From Cocos nucifera (Eukaryota; Streptophyta; Magnoliopsida; Arecales; Arecaceae): a stretch of 64,000 nucleotides of DNA. This document shows positions 1-11,492 of this stretch, in pieces. Both the position numbers and the translations under genes were made by a program. The DNA is taken from contig QRFJ01005756.1 of the NCBI GenBank assembly GCA_006176705.1, positions 124,001-188,000 of the forward strand, written 5' to 3'. The notes beneath the pieces were generated by a model that worked only from the letters and a program-made list of their open reading frames with translations, ran no database searches and was not told the DNA's origin. The first letter of the stretch is position 1. Every line of letters starts with the position of its first letter.

Positions 1-499
1 AAAAATTAAAAGGTGCAGAAATTTAAACTTGGTACTAAGATCTACTAGTTAGATCTTAGCATCTACTTGCAATAAAAAATAATAATTAAAATACAAAAAT
101 TAAATTGCAATAAAAATTAAGATCATAAAATTAAAGAGCAAAAAAATAAATATTGCATTAATTAAAAAGTTCATAATTTAAATATATAAAAAATAAAAAT
201 AAAATAGGCCGATCTCTGATCTTGGATTGACATTGGTGGAAAGATGGTGTAGAAGCCCCGCTCTTCTTCTCGGCACCAATTGCTTTGAAGCAGCCATTAA
301 CCCATAGCCTGGCTTCATCCTGTACCAAAGCTTCACCTTGATTGGAGATGCTGATTTCTGGAGGCCTGGAGTCCTTTTTATAGAGCTAGGAGAGTTGGAT
401 ATTTTTTTAGGAGGTAATGTGGGACTAATAGCCTTTATAATCATCAAAATATAAGAAAATTCGAGTAAAATTTGGATTAAAACAGCTCTGATACAAATT
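1..499 (-). mobile_element. Element H, internal 5' fragment (leader)
   Basis: AT-rich sequence that continues beyond the left edge of the window. It lies next to a primer-binding-site-like motif and a probable LTR (500-1374), so I read it as the leader of a minus-strand LTR retrotransposon. An open frame on the minus strand (525-178) has no motif I recognise and crosses the presumed LTR boundary, so I do not call it a gene. Superfamily is undetermined because no pol sequence is in view. Confidence 0.35.
485..497 (-). other. Primer-binding-site-like motif of element H
   Basis: On the minus strand this reads TTTGTATCAGAGC, close to TGGTATCAGAGC, the site complementary to the 3' end of initiator tRNA-Met used by many plant LTR retrotransposons. 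It lies immediately inside the presumed LTR edge at 500. Confidence 0.45.
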
Positions 500-1374
500 T
501 GGTAAGTCTGGTGAAATCTAGCCATTCAATAGGAATCCAACGATTCAAAAATCATCAAAATCGGATGCATATCGGCCTAGATCAGGTCGGATTAAATTCT
601 GGCCGTCCGATCGTGCATTGGAGGAAATCTGGTCCTAAATCATGCGTCAGGAGTCCTGATCACCATCGGGAGCATCTGGACCATTGGATCTTCATCACTT
701 GGTTTTCTGGCCGTCAGATCGCGCTAGATCACTGATAAAATTTGAATCAAATCTGGAAATAACCACCGCCGTCCGATCTTGATCGCAATCAAACGCAGCT
801 GTCCGATCACGCAATTACTATTCCCATGGACCGCGTGCACCGGCTGCACCGCACACCGCAGCCAATCAGTGCCTCTATTATCGAGTGAAAAGACCAGATT
901 GCCCTATGAGCCGTGATAAATTTCTGTTGACCCTTTAAGGGTCTAGGTCCGCCACTTGTTGCGCTGTGATTTGCCGGTTTCTGCTGAGCTGGCGGTCTAC
1001 ACCTGGATCATGGACTGGCTGATGGCTTCAACGGCTGAGTCGACTTTGATGGCTTAGCTTGGCTTGCGGAGCCAGCTGTGCCGTTTTCTTTTTTTATTTA
1101 ATTTTTATTTATTTATTTTTTTAGAAATTCATATCTTCTTCGTTTTAGCTCTGTTTTGCTTCAAACTTATTTTGTTGTGATCAGAAAAATGAGCTCTTTC
1201 CACTAATTATAAAATTTTATTTTTTAATTTTCATTATTTTTTAATTAATTTTTTTAATTAATAAAAATATGAATTTCTAAAAAATTATATATAAATTGAT
1301 TACTAATTTTTAAAAATTAATATAAATTAATTAATAAATTAATACTTTTATTGGTGAATTTATGGTACTTATCA
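500..1374 (-). repeat. Probable 5' LTR of element H
   Basis: Begins TGGTAAG and ends CTTATCA, an imperfect inverted terminal pair (6 of 7 positions). It lies directly outside the PBS-like motif. Its right end abuts GTGCC (1375-1379), which would be the target-site duplication, but the partner copy is outside the window. The right half (about 1080-1340) is extremely AT-rich. No second LTR is visible, so the borders rest on the terminal pair and the PBS only. Confidence 0.45.
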
Positions 1375-1601
1375 GTGCCCTTCTTCTGTCCTTCGTCTCC
1401 CTCAGGCGTCTTGTTCTTCTTTCTGTTGCAACTCTTTCGGCCATCGATGTCTTTCCCATCCGCCCTCCATTTGTTCCGACCACCTCTTTGAGTCTTTCGA
1501 TCGATTTAGGTTAGTTTCCCGACCTTTTTCTTGTACTTTTTTGCTTTTCTTCTACTTTCGTTCTTTCGATTTTTTCGTAGGAGCTCATTGTTCTTTCTGG
1601 G
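1375..1601 (+). mobile_element. Exposed fragment of element F between H and A
   Basis: A pyrimidine-rich 227-bp strip between the right end of H and the left LTR of A. Its last five bases CTGGG (1597-1601) are duplicated at 24165-24169 on the far side of A, so before A inserted this strip ran directly into 24170. That places it upstream of the antisense ORF of F (starts 24238), as leader or promoter sequence. It has no coding potential that I can see. Confidence 0.55.
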
Positions 1602-2992
1602 TGTTGCCTAGCAAGACAACCCAATAAGGGTTTTCCAAAATTTAAGCAAGTATGTGGTGTTTTCAAAACCTAGTGAAGTGATGGAGTGAGTTTTGGTTCT
1701 ATGCAGCTAAGTATGCAGAAGTGCAGAAATGTAAATGGAATGAAAAGAAGGTAAGAACCATGGCAATCACAAATACAAAGAAATTTATAGCAGTTCGGTG
1801 CCCTTGCACCTACGTCCACTCCCCAAGACCTGCTTAAAAATTTCACTATAATCTCTCCAAGATTATAGTCGGATAGTTTTCCAAGGCTCACTATCCAAAA
1901 TTTAGTTGGTTTTATACCGACTCACCAACCACAACCAAATCCTTGGCTTACAATCTAATTTTCAAGCTTGGATAGGCCTTCCCCTAAGCTTCAAAAATCC
2001 TATTGAAGCTAAGTTACAATGAGAGTAAGGATTACGCAATAAAAACAAAAACAAAGCTCTTTTAATGAGCAAGTCGATGAAGCTTATGAAATCTTCTTTG
2101 AAGGAAGCTTTTGAACTGATTGAGCTTGTCTTCTTGTTGAAAAGAATCTCTTGATTTGATGTTTCTTGAAGTTGAATGCTCTCTATCAAGACTTTTTGGA
2201 TTCTTTTACTTCACTCTTGATTCCTCTCAATGATTGATTTGTCATGTCTCTTTCTTCAGTGTTTTGTCACTTTTTCCCCATATTTGGTAGGCTAGAGAAG
2301 GGTTTTTGACCATTAGAAGAGTGAAAATAGTCGTTTGGAACAATTCTGCATCGTTCTGAATATTCTGTAGAAACTAGCCATCGAAGCTTGAGTCGACTCG
2401 TTACTCTACTCGAGCTTGAGTTGAGGCTCGAGTCGACTCGTTCCTCTGCTTGAGTCCATTCTACACTATCCCAAAAATTAAGTTCTTTGTATTTTTCTGA
2501 GACAACTCGAGGACCTTGAGCTGAGGCTCGAGCTGAAGCTCGAGTTGACTCGTTACTCTACTCGAGGCCTTGCCGCACTGTGTTCCAAAAATCCCATTCT
2601 CTGTATTTTTCTACGACCTCGACTCAACTCGATCATCTGCTCGAAGCCGTGCCAGCTGAAACTCTCACATGCCAATCTTCTTTTTTGTGCCATTTCAGCT
2701 CGAGCTGAATAAGGGGTCGACTCAAGGCCTATTTATGCTGAAAATTTCTACTTCGACCAATTGATTCTCTTCAATTTTGGTTTTGAGATATCTCTTTTAG
2801 GCCTTGTTTTAAGTGTGATTTGTGCTTCAAAACCCTTCAATGTTTCCTTAATGATCCTTAAATGCACTTTATAGAGATTTTTCATTTGATACTCTACAAT
2901 TCATCTTGAAATATGATCTCAACCAATTCATTAGTCCAAACAATATACTCAAATATTTTATTCATCATCAAAATCAATCCTTGGGATTAACA
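1602..2992 (-). repeat. 3' LTR of element A
   Basis: 1391 bp, starting TGTTGCCTAGCAAGACAACC on the top strand and ending TTAACA. It matches the right LTR at 22731-24164 along its length with scattered substitutions and small indels. About 2370-2720 is rich in CTCGAG and GTCGAC-type palindromes within repeated phrases such as GAGTCGACTCG. Confidence 0.92.
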
Positions 2993-3008
2993 ATCTCCCC
3001 CTTTTTGA
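2993..3008 (-). other. Polypurine tract of element A
   Basis: The minus strand reads AAAAAGGGGGAGATT directly before the 3' LTR. It is the presumed plus-strand DNA primer site. Nearly the same motif precedes the 3' LTRs of B and D. Confidence 0.8.
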
Positions 3009-3889
3009 TGATGATAAAACCTTGAGTATATGAGCGAGTGATATATATAACCGCAATATATTAAGGATATTTTAAATAAACTAAAGATTTAACCCTTTTC
3101 ATAGTTTCATATTTAGCTCCCCCTTAATTCATGCTCACATTTTTAATATATCTTATCAATTCAAAGTTAATATTTTTGCTTGTACTTATTTGAATAGTAA
3201 ATTGTTAGCATATATCCATATGTGTGCCAATCATCAATATTAAACAATCAATGTTTTACATGAGTCAAAGCATACATTTGATACATAGAGTATGTATCAT
3301 GGCACAAACTCCAAACTCATAATGCACATCGTATATGCTGAAAGTTTCAACATATTCAAAGTAGATGAATCATAAGGTAATTTGAATACAAGTTCATATG
3401 CATATTAATCCAAGATGCACATTATATATCAAGATAAGTAAATATATGCTCTTATACAATTTAAGCCATATTCAGGATATCAAGATAAGTAAATATATGC
3501 TCATATACAATTTAAGTATATGCTCATATACAATTTAAGCCATATCCAAGATAAGTAAATATATAAATATATGCTTATGTACATATTACTCCCCTTTTTT
3601 GTCATCATCCCAAAAGGTAGCCATTGCATGAGAACATATTAAGAGATTTATTCAGTGAAAGAGTAAGTAGCCATATAAATGTATTTTTCATTGCATTCAC
3701 AAAATGAGCGTGTTCTCAACACACAGATACAATGAAACATCAAGTTCAAGACTAAGTTAAACCATTACATATATATATGAGTATCCAAGAAGCACCTAAT
3801 ATAGAGTGACATACAAATATATACTCCTCAAGAAGTACCTAACATAGATCTAAGGATAATAAATATCGAGACATTATCCCCCTATGAGG
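3009..3889 (-). other. 3' untranslated stretch of element A
   Basis: No gene seen. It lies between the stop of the third ORF and the polypurine tract and is AT-rich. About 3420-3560 holds a short direct repeat, two to three imperfect copies of a phrase containing AAGATAAGTAAATATATGCT and ATACAATTTAAG. Confidence 0.6.
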
Positions 3890-5668
3890 CTACTCATCAT
3901 TAGAAGGGATCTCTAATATCTTGGATGAGGCTCATGAGGTGGAAGGTCTGGCTCTCTTGGTCCTGGTCCTAGTAGATGGCCCGACTATTTGCGAGGGAGT
4001 GGGTCCCACACGAGTATAGACCCTCAGTGATGGTCTACTTTTACTCATGGATACCTAAGTAGATTGACCAGGTGACATAGGTGGAGCCGGAGGATGTGGC
4101 ATCGCTGCTCTAGCCGCTGCATCGGCTGCTGCTGTTGCTGCTGGTATTGCACTTAGAGCAAGTCTCTCGATCTTTCCTATTAGACTGCCCATAGCTCTAA
4201 GCACTGAGATGATGTCCTACTGCTGTGCCTGTCTTATCCTAGTAATGGCTGCCATCATCTCTATCTCTCCAGACTTGACTCTCCCTCTGAGCTGAGCAAG
4301 CTCCTCAATAATACTGGAGTGATCAGTGGATGTGATATGTGTGTGCTCCCTCTGTTCTAAAATGGTGAGCCTCTGAGATATAGATCTCACCTCTACTTGC
4401 ACACCCTTCATCCTCTCAAATAAATCCTGTATGTCTCTACTAACTCTAGTAGAAATCATATCTGCCAGTCTCTCCATGGATGCAGAGTCAATAGGTGGTG
4501 GCTGAGAGAATCTGCCTGTGGGTGGAGATTGAAGAGTCATAGGCGTACTAGAGTCAGGTGCATCTCTGGGTGCAATAGGGGTAGAGGGCTCTCATGCCTC
4601 TACTACTCTAGGCACTCTCGTCTTTTGACTAGAAATGTTCTTTACCCATCTTTCTTCCTCTACAAGATACTGCATTTTGGTCAGAGCTCTCATGTCATAT
4701 ACATCAAAGTGAGATAGCTTCTTACAACCTTCATCTTCAGTGGGACTCCTGTTGCCTCAAAAATCCTAGTCTAGGCCATACCATAAGGCAAACATACTTT
4801 ATTTCTGGAGGTTGTCTCTCTCATCTGATGCATCATAATCCCTGGCAAATTTATTTGTGTTCCCTGAACCATCAGATTCATCATACATAGCTCTCGTTTA
4901 GACATAAAGTCATGCCTTCCTAACTTAGGAATAAAAATTCCACCAATGATGTGACGTAAAACTCTCATCTTCATAGATAAGGTGGGTGCTAGGACATCCC
5001 CTACAATGTCATCTCTCCCGACAATAAGCGTCAACCCTTGTTAGATAGCTTATCCGGAAGGTGTCCTTGTCTAGTAATGCTAAAAATGTGTGCCAAATTC
5101 TCCTCTGTCACTTCAATCTTTATTCCTTTGACTGTGGTTATAATTTCAGAAGATTCCCTTTTTAGGTTTGCATAAAATTCCCTAACTAGCTTAGGGTATA
5201 TAGGGATGTTCATTGTACAGAAATTTTTCCACCTCATCCTATCAATCCAAAGTCTAATAGAAAAATTATAACTCTCAAATAACTCGTAAACAATTTCTCC
5301 TTTCCATTGCAATAGCTCTAGTGGCCATCCTACCAACAGGTGAAGGTGGTGGAGGGGGTGAACTAGGTATACCTTGATCTTGTTGAAGTTCTTCTTGAAC
5401 GGGTTCCTTGGAGGGTTGAGAAACCTCAATTGGTTGGGATGTCGCCCGTTCCATTCGGGCTTTTCTTCTCCTTTCCCATTCTTCGACTCCAAGCACTCCT
5501 CGCCTTTCTCCAATCATTTTGATCTTGATCCAAATCTGAATCCTAACTTCATGAATCTAAGGGAGTAGTTGGTAAGGAGGCAAGCGACACTGTTAGATTG
5601 AGTTTGGGGGGAGGAGGGACCCTCAGCTCGTCGAAACGAAGGAGTTCTAGGGCATCACGAACAGTCAT
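3890..5668 (-). pseudogene. Third ORF of element A (Sirevirus accessory ORF, broken)
   Basis: Likely start is the ATG at 5668 (N-terminus MTVRDALELL), with the ORF running in shifting frames to a stop near 3890. The N-terminal part contains a block around YPKLVREFYANL (about 5190) resembling the plant transposon-associated domain annotated as a putative plant transposon protein. The middle holds a block with FIPKLGRHD, RELCMM and VCLPYGMA (about 4940-4770), which recurs in the third ORFs of B and D. The C-terminal part (4540-4217) is a predicted coiled coil. I see no signal peptide or membrane helix, so nothing supports an envelope role. Several stops and frameshifts (near 5570, 5030 and 4770) make it a pseudogene. 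Function unknown. Confidence 0.7.
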
Positions 5669-5895
5669 GGATCCATTTTATTCGCCTGTGGCCCTGATCC
5701 TCGAGTTGACTCATGATTTTCAATGAGTTTGCTCGAGTTGACTTGAGCATGAATTCTGAAACTTTTAAAGTTTTAGTGGGAATTTGGCATTCAAACAAAG
5801 TCTAGATATTTTTCTTAATATTGATAATTGATTATACACTCAAAATTTGATTCTTTGAATTTAATTTGACTTGTTTTAAGTTATAAAAATAGGAT
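5669..5895 (-). promoter_or_regulatory. Spacer upstream of third ORF of A, with LTR-like CTCGAG motifs
   Basis: Non-coding gap between the RNase H stop (about 5896) and the third ORF. At 5697-5752 it holds CTCGAGTTGACTC and GCTCGAGTTGACTTGAGC. These are the same phrases that fill 2370-2720 and 23540-23880 of this element's LTRs. A regulatory role is inference; the motif sharing is seen directly. Confidence 0.4.
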
Positions 5896-7540
5896 TTATT
5901 CTGGTTGATAGCATAGTCCTAATTCTCTTCTAATAATGTTGAATCTTTCTTCACTAAGAGGTTTTGTGAATATATCAGCTAATTGTTTATCAGTACACAC
6001 AAACTCAAGCACCACATCATTGTTTTGAATATGGTCTCTTATAAAATGATGTCTTATTTCAATGTGTTTGGATCTTGAGTGTTGAATTAAATTTTTAGTT
6101 AAGTTGATTGCACTTGTATTATCACATCTTATTGGTATCTTATTAAGTTTGAATTCAAAATCTTCTAGTTATTTGATCCAAAGAATTTGGGCACAACAAC
6201 TTCTGACAGCAATATATTCGGCCTCGGCCGTAGATAGTGCTACTGAGTTTTGTTTCTTACTGAACCATGAAATTAAATTAACTTCTATAAATTGGCATGT
6301 GCTACTAGTGCTTTTTCTATCAAGTTTACAACCAGCAAAATTAGCATCAGAGTATCCAATTAATTCAAATTGAGATGATCTATCATACCATAATCCTACG
6401 TTAAGTGTCCTAGATAAGTATCTAAAAATTCTTTTAACAGCAAGCAAATGTGATTTTTTAGGATCTGATTGATACGTAGCACACATACAAACACTAAATA
6501 CTATATCTAGTCTACTTGCAGTAAGATAAAGAAGTGAGCCTATCATACCTCTATATAATTTAATATCTACTTTCTTACCCTTCTCATCTTTGTCAAGTTT
6601 GCATGATGTACTCATTGGTGTGCCAATTGGTCTCGAGGTCTCCATCCTAAACTTCTTAAGTATCTCCCTTGTATACTTCGTTTGGTTGATGGAGATTCCT
6701 TCTATATTTTGCCTGATTTGGAGTCTGAGGAAGAAGTTTAACTTTTCTATCATACTCATCTCGAACTCACCCTGCATAAGCTTGGCAAATTCTTGACAAA
6801 AGGATTCATTAGTGGCATCGTAATATCATTCACATAGATTTGTACAACTAATAGATTGTTATCTTGTCTTTTTAAGAATAAGGTTTTATCTACATTTCCC
6901 TTGGTAAATTTATTATCTAATAAAAATTTGCTTAATCTTTCATACCATGCACGTGGGGCTTGGTTTATTCCATATAAAGCCTTATATAACTTAAACACAT
7001 GATTTGGAAATGCATGATTTTCAAATCCAAGTGGTTGTTCAACATACACTTCCTCGGCAATATAACCATTAAGAAATGCACTCTTTACATCCATTTGATA
7101 TAACTTGAAATTCATGAAATATGCAAGTGCAAGCAATAATCTAATTACTTCTAATCTAGCTACTGGGGCAAAGGGTTTATCAAAATCAATGCCTTCTTCC
7201 CGATTGTATCCTTTTGCTACTAATCTAGCTTTATTTCTTACAATGGTGCCATGTTCATCTAATTTATTTCTATATACCCATTTAGTTCCAATTATTGGAT
7301 AGTCATTCAGTCCATTAACTAAGATCCAAATCTTATTTCTTTCAAATTAATTTAACTCTTGCATGGCATTTATCTAGCATGGGTCATTTTCAGCTTCTTC
7401 TATTGATTTAGGTTCAATTTATAAGATAAAGGCTAAGTAATTATTTATATTTCTAAAATAAGACTGTGTTTTTACTCGTGATGGATCATCGATTATTAGA
7501 TCTTTAGGATGTCCATATGCATACTTTCATTCTTTAGGTA
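5896..7540 (-). pseudogene. Reverse transcriptase and RNase H of element A
   Basis: Copia-type RT. It has the TKWVYRNKLDE and ARLVAKGYN blocks (about 7290-7200, in frames with stops), then FQMDVKSAFLNGYIAEE-type residues (7136-7010), LYGINQAPRAWYERL, and the catalytic box. The box reads YVND rather than YVDD; the substituted Asn codon is at 6828-6830. The frame breaks just after this box and resumes at 6777 with FFLRLQIRQ. RNase H follows, with SDANFAGC, DRKSTS and ALSTAEAEYIA, and ends near 5896 after an RRELGL motif. A changed catalytic residue plus a frameshift mean it is inactive. Confidence 0.88.
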
Positions 7541-8559
7541 ACTCCTCTCTTAGGTTATGAGAAGGCTCTTTATTCTTTTCTTCTTCATTGTTTTGAGGTG
7601 GTGCATCTTTTAGTGTGATATTTTCTATCTTATCATTTAGATCATTTACATCCTCATCTATGACATTTTCTTTCCTAGATAATTTGTCACTATATTCATT
7701 AAAGATAACATGAATTGATTCTTCAACAACGAGAGTTCTCTTGTTGAAGACTCCATATACCTTGCTTGATGAGGAATATCCTAAGAAGATATTCTCATCT
7801 GATTTGGCATCAAATTTTTCTAAGTTATCTTTTCCATTATTAAGTATGAAACACTTACAACCAAAAACATGAAAATAGTTGATATTTGATTTTCTATCTT
7901 TTCAAAGCTCATATGGGGTTTTCTTTAAAATAAGCCTTATTAATACACGATTTAAGGTATAACATGTAGTGTTTATTGCCTCAGCCCAAAAGTATCTAGG
8001 TAAAATAGGCCTTATTAATACACGATTTAAGATATTTGGTTTTTCCTTTCTACTACTACATTTTGTTGCGGAGTTCTAGGTATAGAAAAATTGTGATCAA
8101 TTTTTTTTTTATTACAAAAGTTTTCAAAGTATTGATTTTCGAATTCGGTGCCATGATCACTATGTATGCATACAATTGATGTATTCTTTTCATTTAAAAT
8201 CTTTCGATAAATTTTGAAAAATGCATTGAAGGCTTCATCCTTTTGTGCTAAAAATATACCCATGTGAATCTTGAAAAGTCATCTACAATTACTAAACCAT
8301 ACTTCTTACCTCCTAGACTAGTAGTCCTTGTGGGTCCAAATAAATCCATGTGTAGCAATTCTAAAGGTCTAGTGGTTGAAATTATGTCTTTTGCTTTGAA
8401 AGAGTTCCTAATTTGTTTTCCAAATTGACATGCATCACAAATTTGATTCTTTTCAAAATTCAATTTTGGTAATCCTCTTATAAGGTCCTTTAATTAATTT
8501 TGAAAGTAAATCTATACTAGCATGACTTTATCTACGATGCCACAACCAACAAGTCTCAT
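7541..8559 (-). pseudogene. Integrase of element A
   Basis: The zinc-binding and pre-integrase end (CDACQFGK) is at about 8440-8410. Catalytic blocks follow: HMDLFGP (first Asp), HSDHGTEFEN (second Asp) and VVVERKN (Glu), at about 8360-8040. The frame shifts near 8255. The C-terminal part (about 8000-7750) is in other frames. A 23-bp sequence at 7934-7956 recurs at 8009-8031, where it seems to replace normal integrase sequence; the region is scrambled relative to the intact order seen in D. Confidence 0.85.
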
Positions 8560-9078
8560 TGGCTTTGACATCCATTACTACAAGACATTGACCATTCTTC
8601 AAGTGTAGATTATCTAGATCCACCATGTAGACATTATTAAATCTAGGTCCTATAAACATGATGCCATTGCCATTGGGACTAGAAATTATGCATAATAAAG
8701 ATTCAAATGTAACTTTAAATCCTTTATCACAAAATTGACTAATACTAAGCAAATTATGTTTTAACTCATTGACTAGCAATACATTTTGAATAGTAGGAGT
8801 GATACAAATGTTACCGACGCTAATAATGCGCTCCTTTCCATTGTCACCAAATGTAACTACTTCTTTAGGCTCAAAAGTGATAAATTGAGACTTGTTATCC
8901 GTCATGTGCCTTGAACAGCCACTATCGAGATACCAAAGTCGTTTCTTGTCACGAGTGCAAGACACTCCTACATAAGAAAATCAAGTTGAGTTTTTAGGTA
9001 TCTAAGTCATCTCAGGTCCTTTGGGGTTAGTACTCATGGTTCCTCTTGGAACCCAAACCATTTTAATCATTTTTTCAT
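8560..9078 (-). pseudogene. Protease and pre-integrase region of element A
   Basis: Copia aspartic protease. WYLDSGCSRHMTD keeps the DSG active site (about 8935-8900), followed by a FGDNGK loop, NVLLVNELKHNLLSISQ, and the CWLWHRR pre-integrase motif near 8530. The segment 8965-8528 is open without stops, making it one of the better-preserved parts of A. The flanking frame towards gag (8966-9078) is interrupted. Confidence 0.85.
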
Positions 9079-10153
9079 TTAATTTTCTGAATCACATGCA
9101 TAGGATTTATGACCAATTTTTCCACAACAATAGCATGAGATGTTTGAGGTAGAATTTGATGAAGTTTTAACAAATAGATTTTTGAGTAGTTTTTGTTTCT
9201 TATGTGGTTTGAATCCTAATCCGGCCTTATTAAAAACAACACTTTGTTCATTTAATAGCATATTCAATTTTTCGGAACTAAAAGTAAATTTCTCTACACA
9301 TAGTTTGACTTTTGCTAATTCATCATTTAATTTATGGTTTTCTTGAGTTAGCAAATTTAGTTTTTCAGAAATCATTTTCTTTTCATGAAAGAGTTTAGAA
9401 TTTTGCTTTTTCAAGTCTTTATTTTTCAAGGTAACTTTTCTAAATTCAGTCATAAGTTTAGTGAAAGCATCTTGTAATTTATCAAATGTAATATCTAAAG
9501 GGTTTTCAGCATTTATTTCCTCATGATGTGCCATTAAACAAAGGTTGGCCACATCTTGTGATTCTTTCTCGGAGCTAGAGTCCTCACTATCACTCCAAGT
9601 GGCCATCATTGCCTTCTTCTTGAACTTTTTGGATGGTTTCTTAAGAAGAGGATAGTCCATTCTAAAATGGCCCGATTTCTTGCACTCGAAGCAATGGGTA
9701 GCTCTTTCTCTTTCCCTTTCTCCTTTTCCTTGCTTGGCTCACCCTTGAAGGTCTTCTTTTTGAATCCTTGCTTCTTTCTTATAAACCTCTTGAACTTTCC
9801 TACAATTAAGGCCAAGTCTTCTTCCTCCTCTTCATCGGATTCTTTACTTTCGTTATCCTTGGAGATAGTTGTCTTAAGAGCTATGGTCTTCTTCTTGTTT
9901 TGTTCCTCCATATTTTGTCTCATGTTTAATTCATGAGTCATTAGGAATCCAAGAAGCTCTTCCAATGGTAGCTTGTTGAGATCCTTGGCTTCTTGAATAG
10001 CAGTGACTTTCGCTTTCCAAGCTTTTGAAAGAGACCTAAGAATTTTGCGAACAAGCTCACTGTTAGTATAAGATTTATCTAAGCTTTTCAAACCATTGAT
10101 AATATTGGTAAATCTAGTGAGCATTTCAGAAATAGATTCATTTGATTCCATTT
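9079..10153 (-). pseudogene. gag of element A, middle and C-terminal part
   Basis: Continues the gag whose N-terminus is at 22671-22252, across inserted element B. The N-terminal piece here (ESNESISEMLTRFTNIINGL, 10151 onward) is the copia gag helical region, followed by a Glu- and Lys-rich linker. A frameshift near 9630 breaks the first zinc knuckle region. The second knuckle CYCCGKIGHKSYAC (C-x2-C-x4-H-x4-C) is intact near 9130-9090. The long helical stretch between (9600-9150) looks like a coiled coil. Confidence 0.85.
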
Positions 10154-11431
10154 TGTTGAACCCCCTAAGTGATTTTGATGATGATCAAACATTAAAATAA
10201 ATGATTACTAATATATTTTATTTTAAGCATTCTAATGTCAGAAGAAAGAGAGCTCTTTGACCAAAACAAGAAAGACATTAAGTAAAATCAATCAAAATTC
10301 AAATCCCCTTGTTTGGAGCGAAAATTCTCTCAATATCATCTTGGAGCAGTCTTCGAGACATCTTGGATTTTTTTCGAGAGCTCTTGAGTGGACTGGCACA
10401 CCTCAAGCATTATTCTGGCTCGATTTTGAGAGGTCTCTAGAAAATCTCAAGAGCTCTCGGTCCCAAGTGATAGAAACCCAATTTCTGTGCCCTGAGAGCG
10501 AGAGGTCTCGCGGTCCCCGCGAGATGTCTCGGTCTCAAGCGAGCCATTTTTTCAGAAAGATGATTTTTCATGAGACTGAAGGCGAGAGCTCTTCTGTTCA
10601 AATCGAGAGGCCCCGTAACTTGGCAAGACGTCTTGAGACAAATCGAGAGGTCTCGAGACTCGACGACAACTTTTTGATGAAACATTCCAGATCAGATTTT
10701 TTTGACTCCAACGACTAGTTGCTACTCTCCAATGTTCAGATTTTATTTCTTCTGAGCTCCAATCATCACCAGAAGAGAGGAATGCTACAGATATAAAAGA
10801 AAAAAGGCTTATCCATGATCAAGAAGAAGAAAAATGAGAGAAAAGAAAAACACGCTCTGTTCTTGAACGAAAATCTCCACCTTCAATCAATCTGTTCTCT
10901 CAAGCATTGAAGAATCCTCAAGTGCATTAACTCCATGGATTCAAAGAGGCTTTCAATGAATTGCAAGGACAACTCTACTGCTCATTCAAAGGGGCTTTTT
11001 GAGTTGAAATATTTTCTTTTTCCTTTCCACGTATTTGGTTTTAGCAAGGGCTGAAACTAGGGTTTTGGGGTTTTTCTTACCATTTGTTTATTCAGATTGG
11101 TTTATTTGATTCTTGTAAGGATTGTGGTTAGTGAACCTAGGGAAAAACCAACTGGGTTATTGAATAGTGAGCCTAGAAAAACTATCCGACTGTAATCTTG
11201 AGGAATTATAGTGAAATTCCCAAGAGTTTGCTTGGGGAGTGGACGTAGGTGCTGGGAGTGCACCGAACCACTATAAAATCCTCTTATTTGTGTGTGTGCT
11301 ATAGCTTGTGTCTTCTTTTTGCTTTCACATTTGATTCACTCAGGGTTTAATCTTTTATCACCGCACATATCTGTTTAAATTTTTGAAAACCCAATTCACC
11401 CCCCTCTCTTGAGTTGTTCATCTGGGCAACA
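10154..11431 (+). repeat. 5' LTR of element B
   Basis: 1278 bp. It matches 20959-22251 with several differences per hundred bases by eye. About 10320-10680 is filled with palindromic phrases such as GAGAGCTCTCG and GAGAGGTCTCG. An open frame (10257-10718) through this tract is a by-product of the repeats, not a gene. Confidence 0.93.
10792..10799 (+). promoter_or_regulatory. TATA-box-like motif in B 5' LTR
   Basis: TATAAAAG in the middle of the LTR, after the palindrome-rich part and before the pyrimidine/AG-rich part. The 3' LTR has a decayed counterpart near 21611 (TATATATAGAAG). It is plausible as the U3/R promoter of B. Confidence 0.45.
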
Positions 11432-11433
11432 AT

Positions 11434-11446
11434 TGGTATTAGAGCC
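11434..11446 (+). other. Primer-binding site of element B
   Basis: TGGTATTAGAGCC two bases after the 5' LTR. It is one base from the initiator tRNA-Met PBS TGGTATCAGAGC, consistent with minus-strand priming in copia elements. Confidence 0.85.
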
Positions 11447-11492
11447 TTGGTTCTCTGCTAATTGTTGATTTTATCAACTAGAGATAAAGATC

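Noticed and set aside
10257..10718. 153-codon open frame on the + strand inside the 5' LTR of B
   Set aside because: It runs through the palindrome-rich LTR repeats, has a related open frame in the other LTR (21062-21367), and shows no protein family; an LTR by-product.
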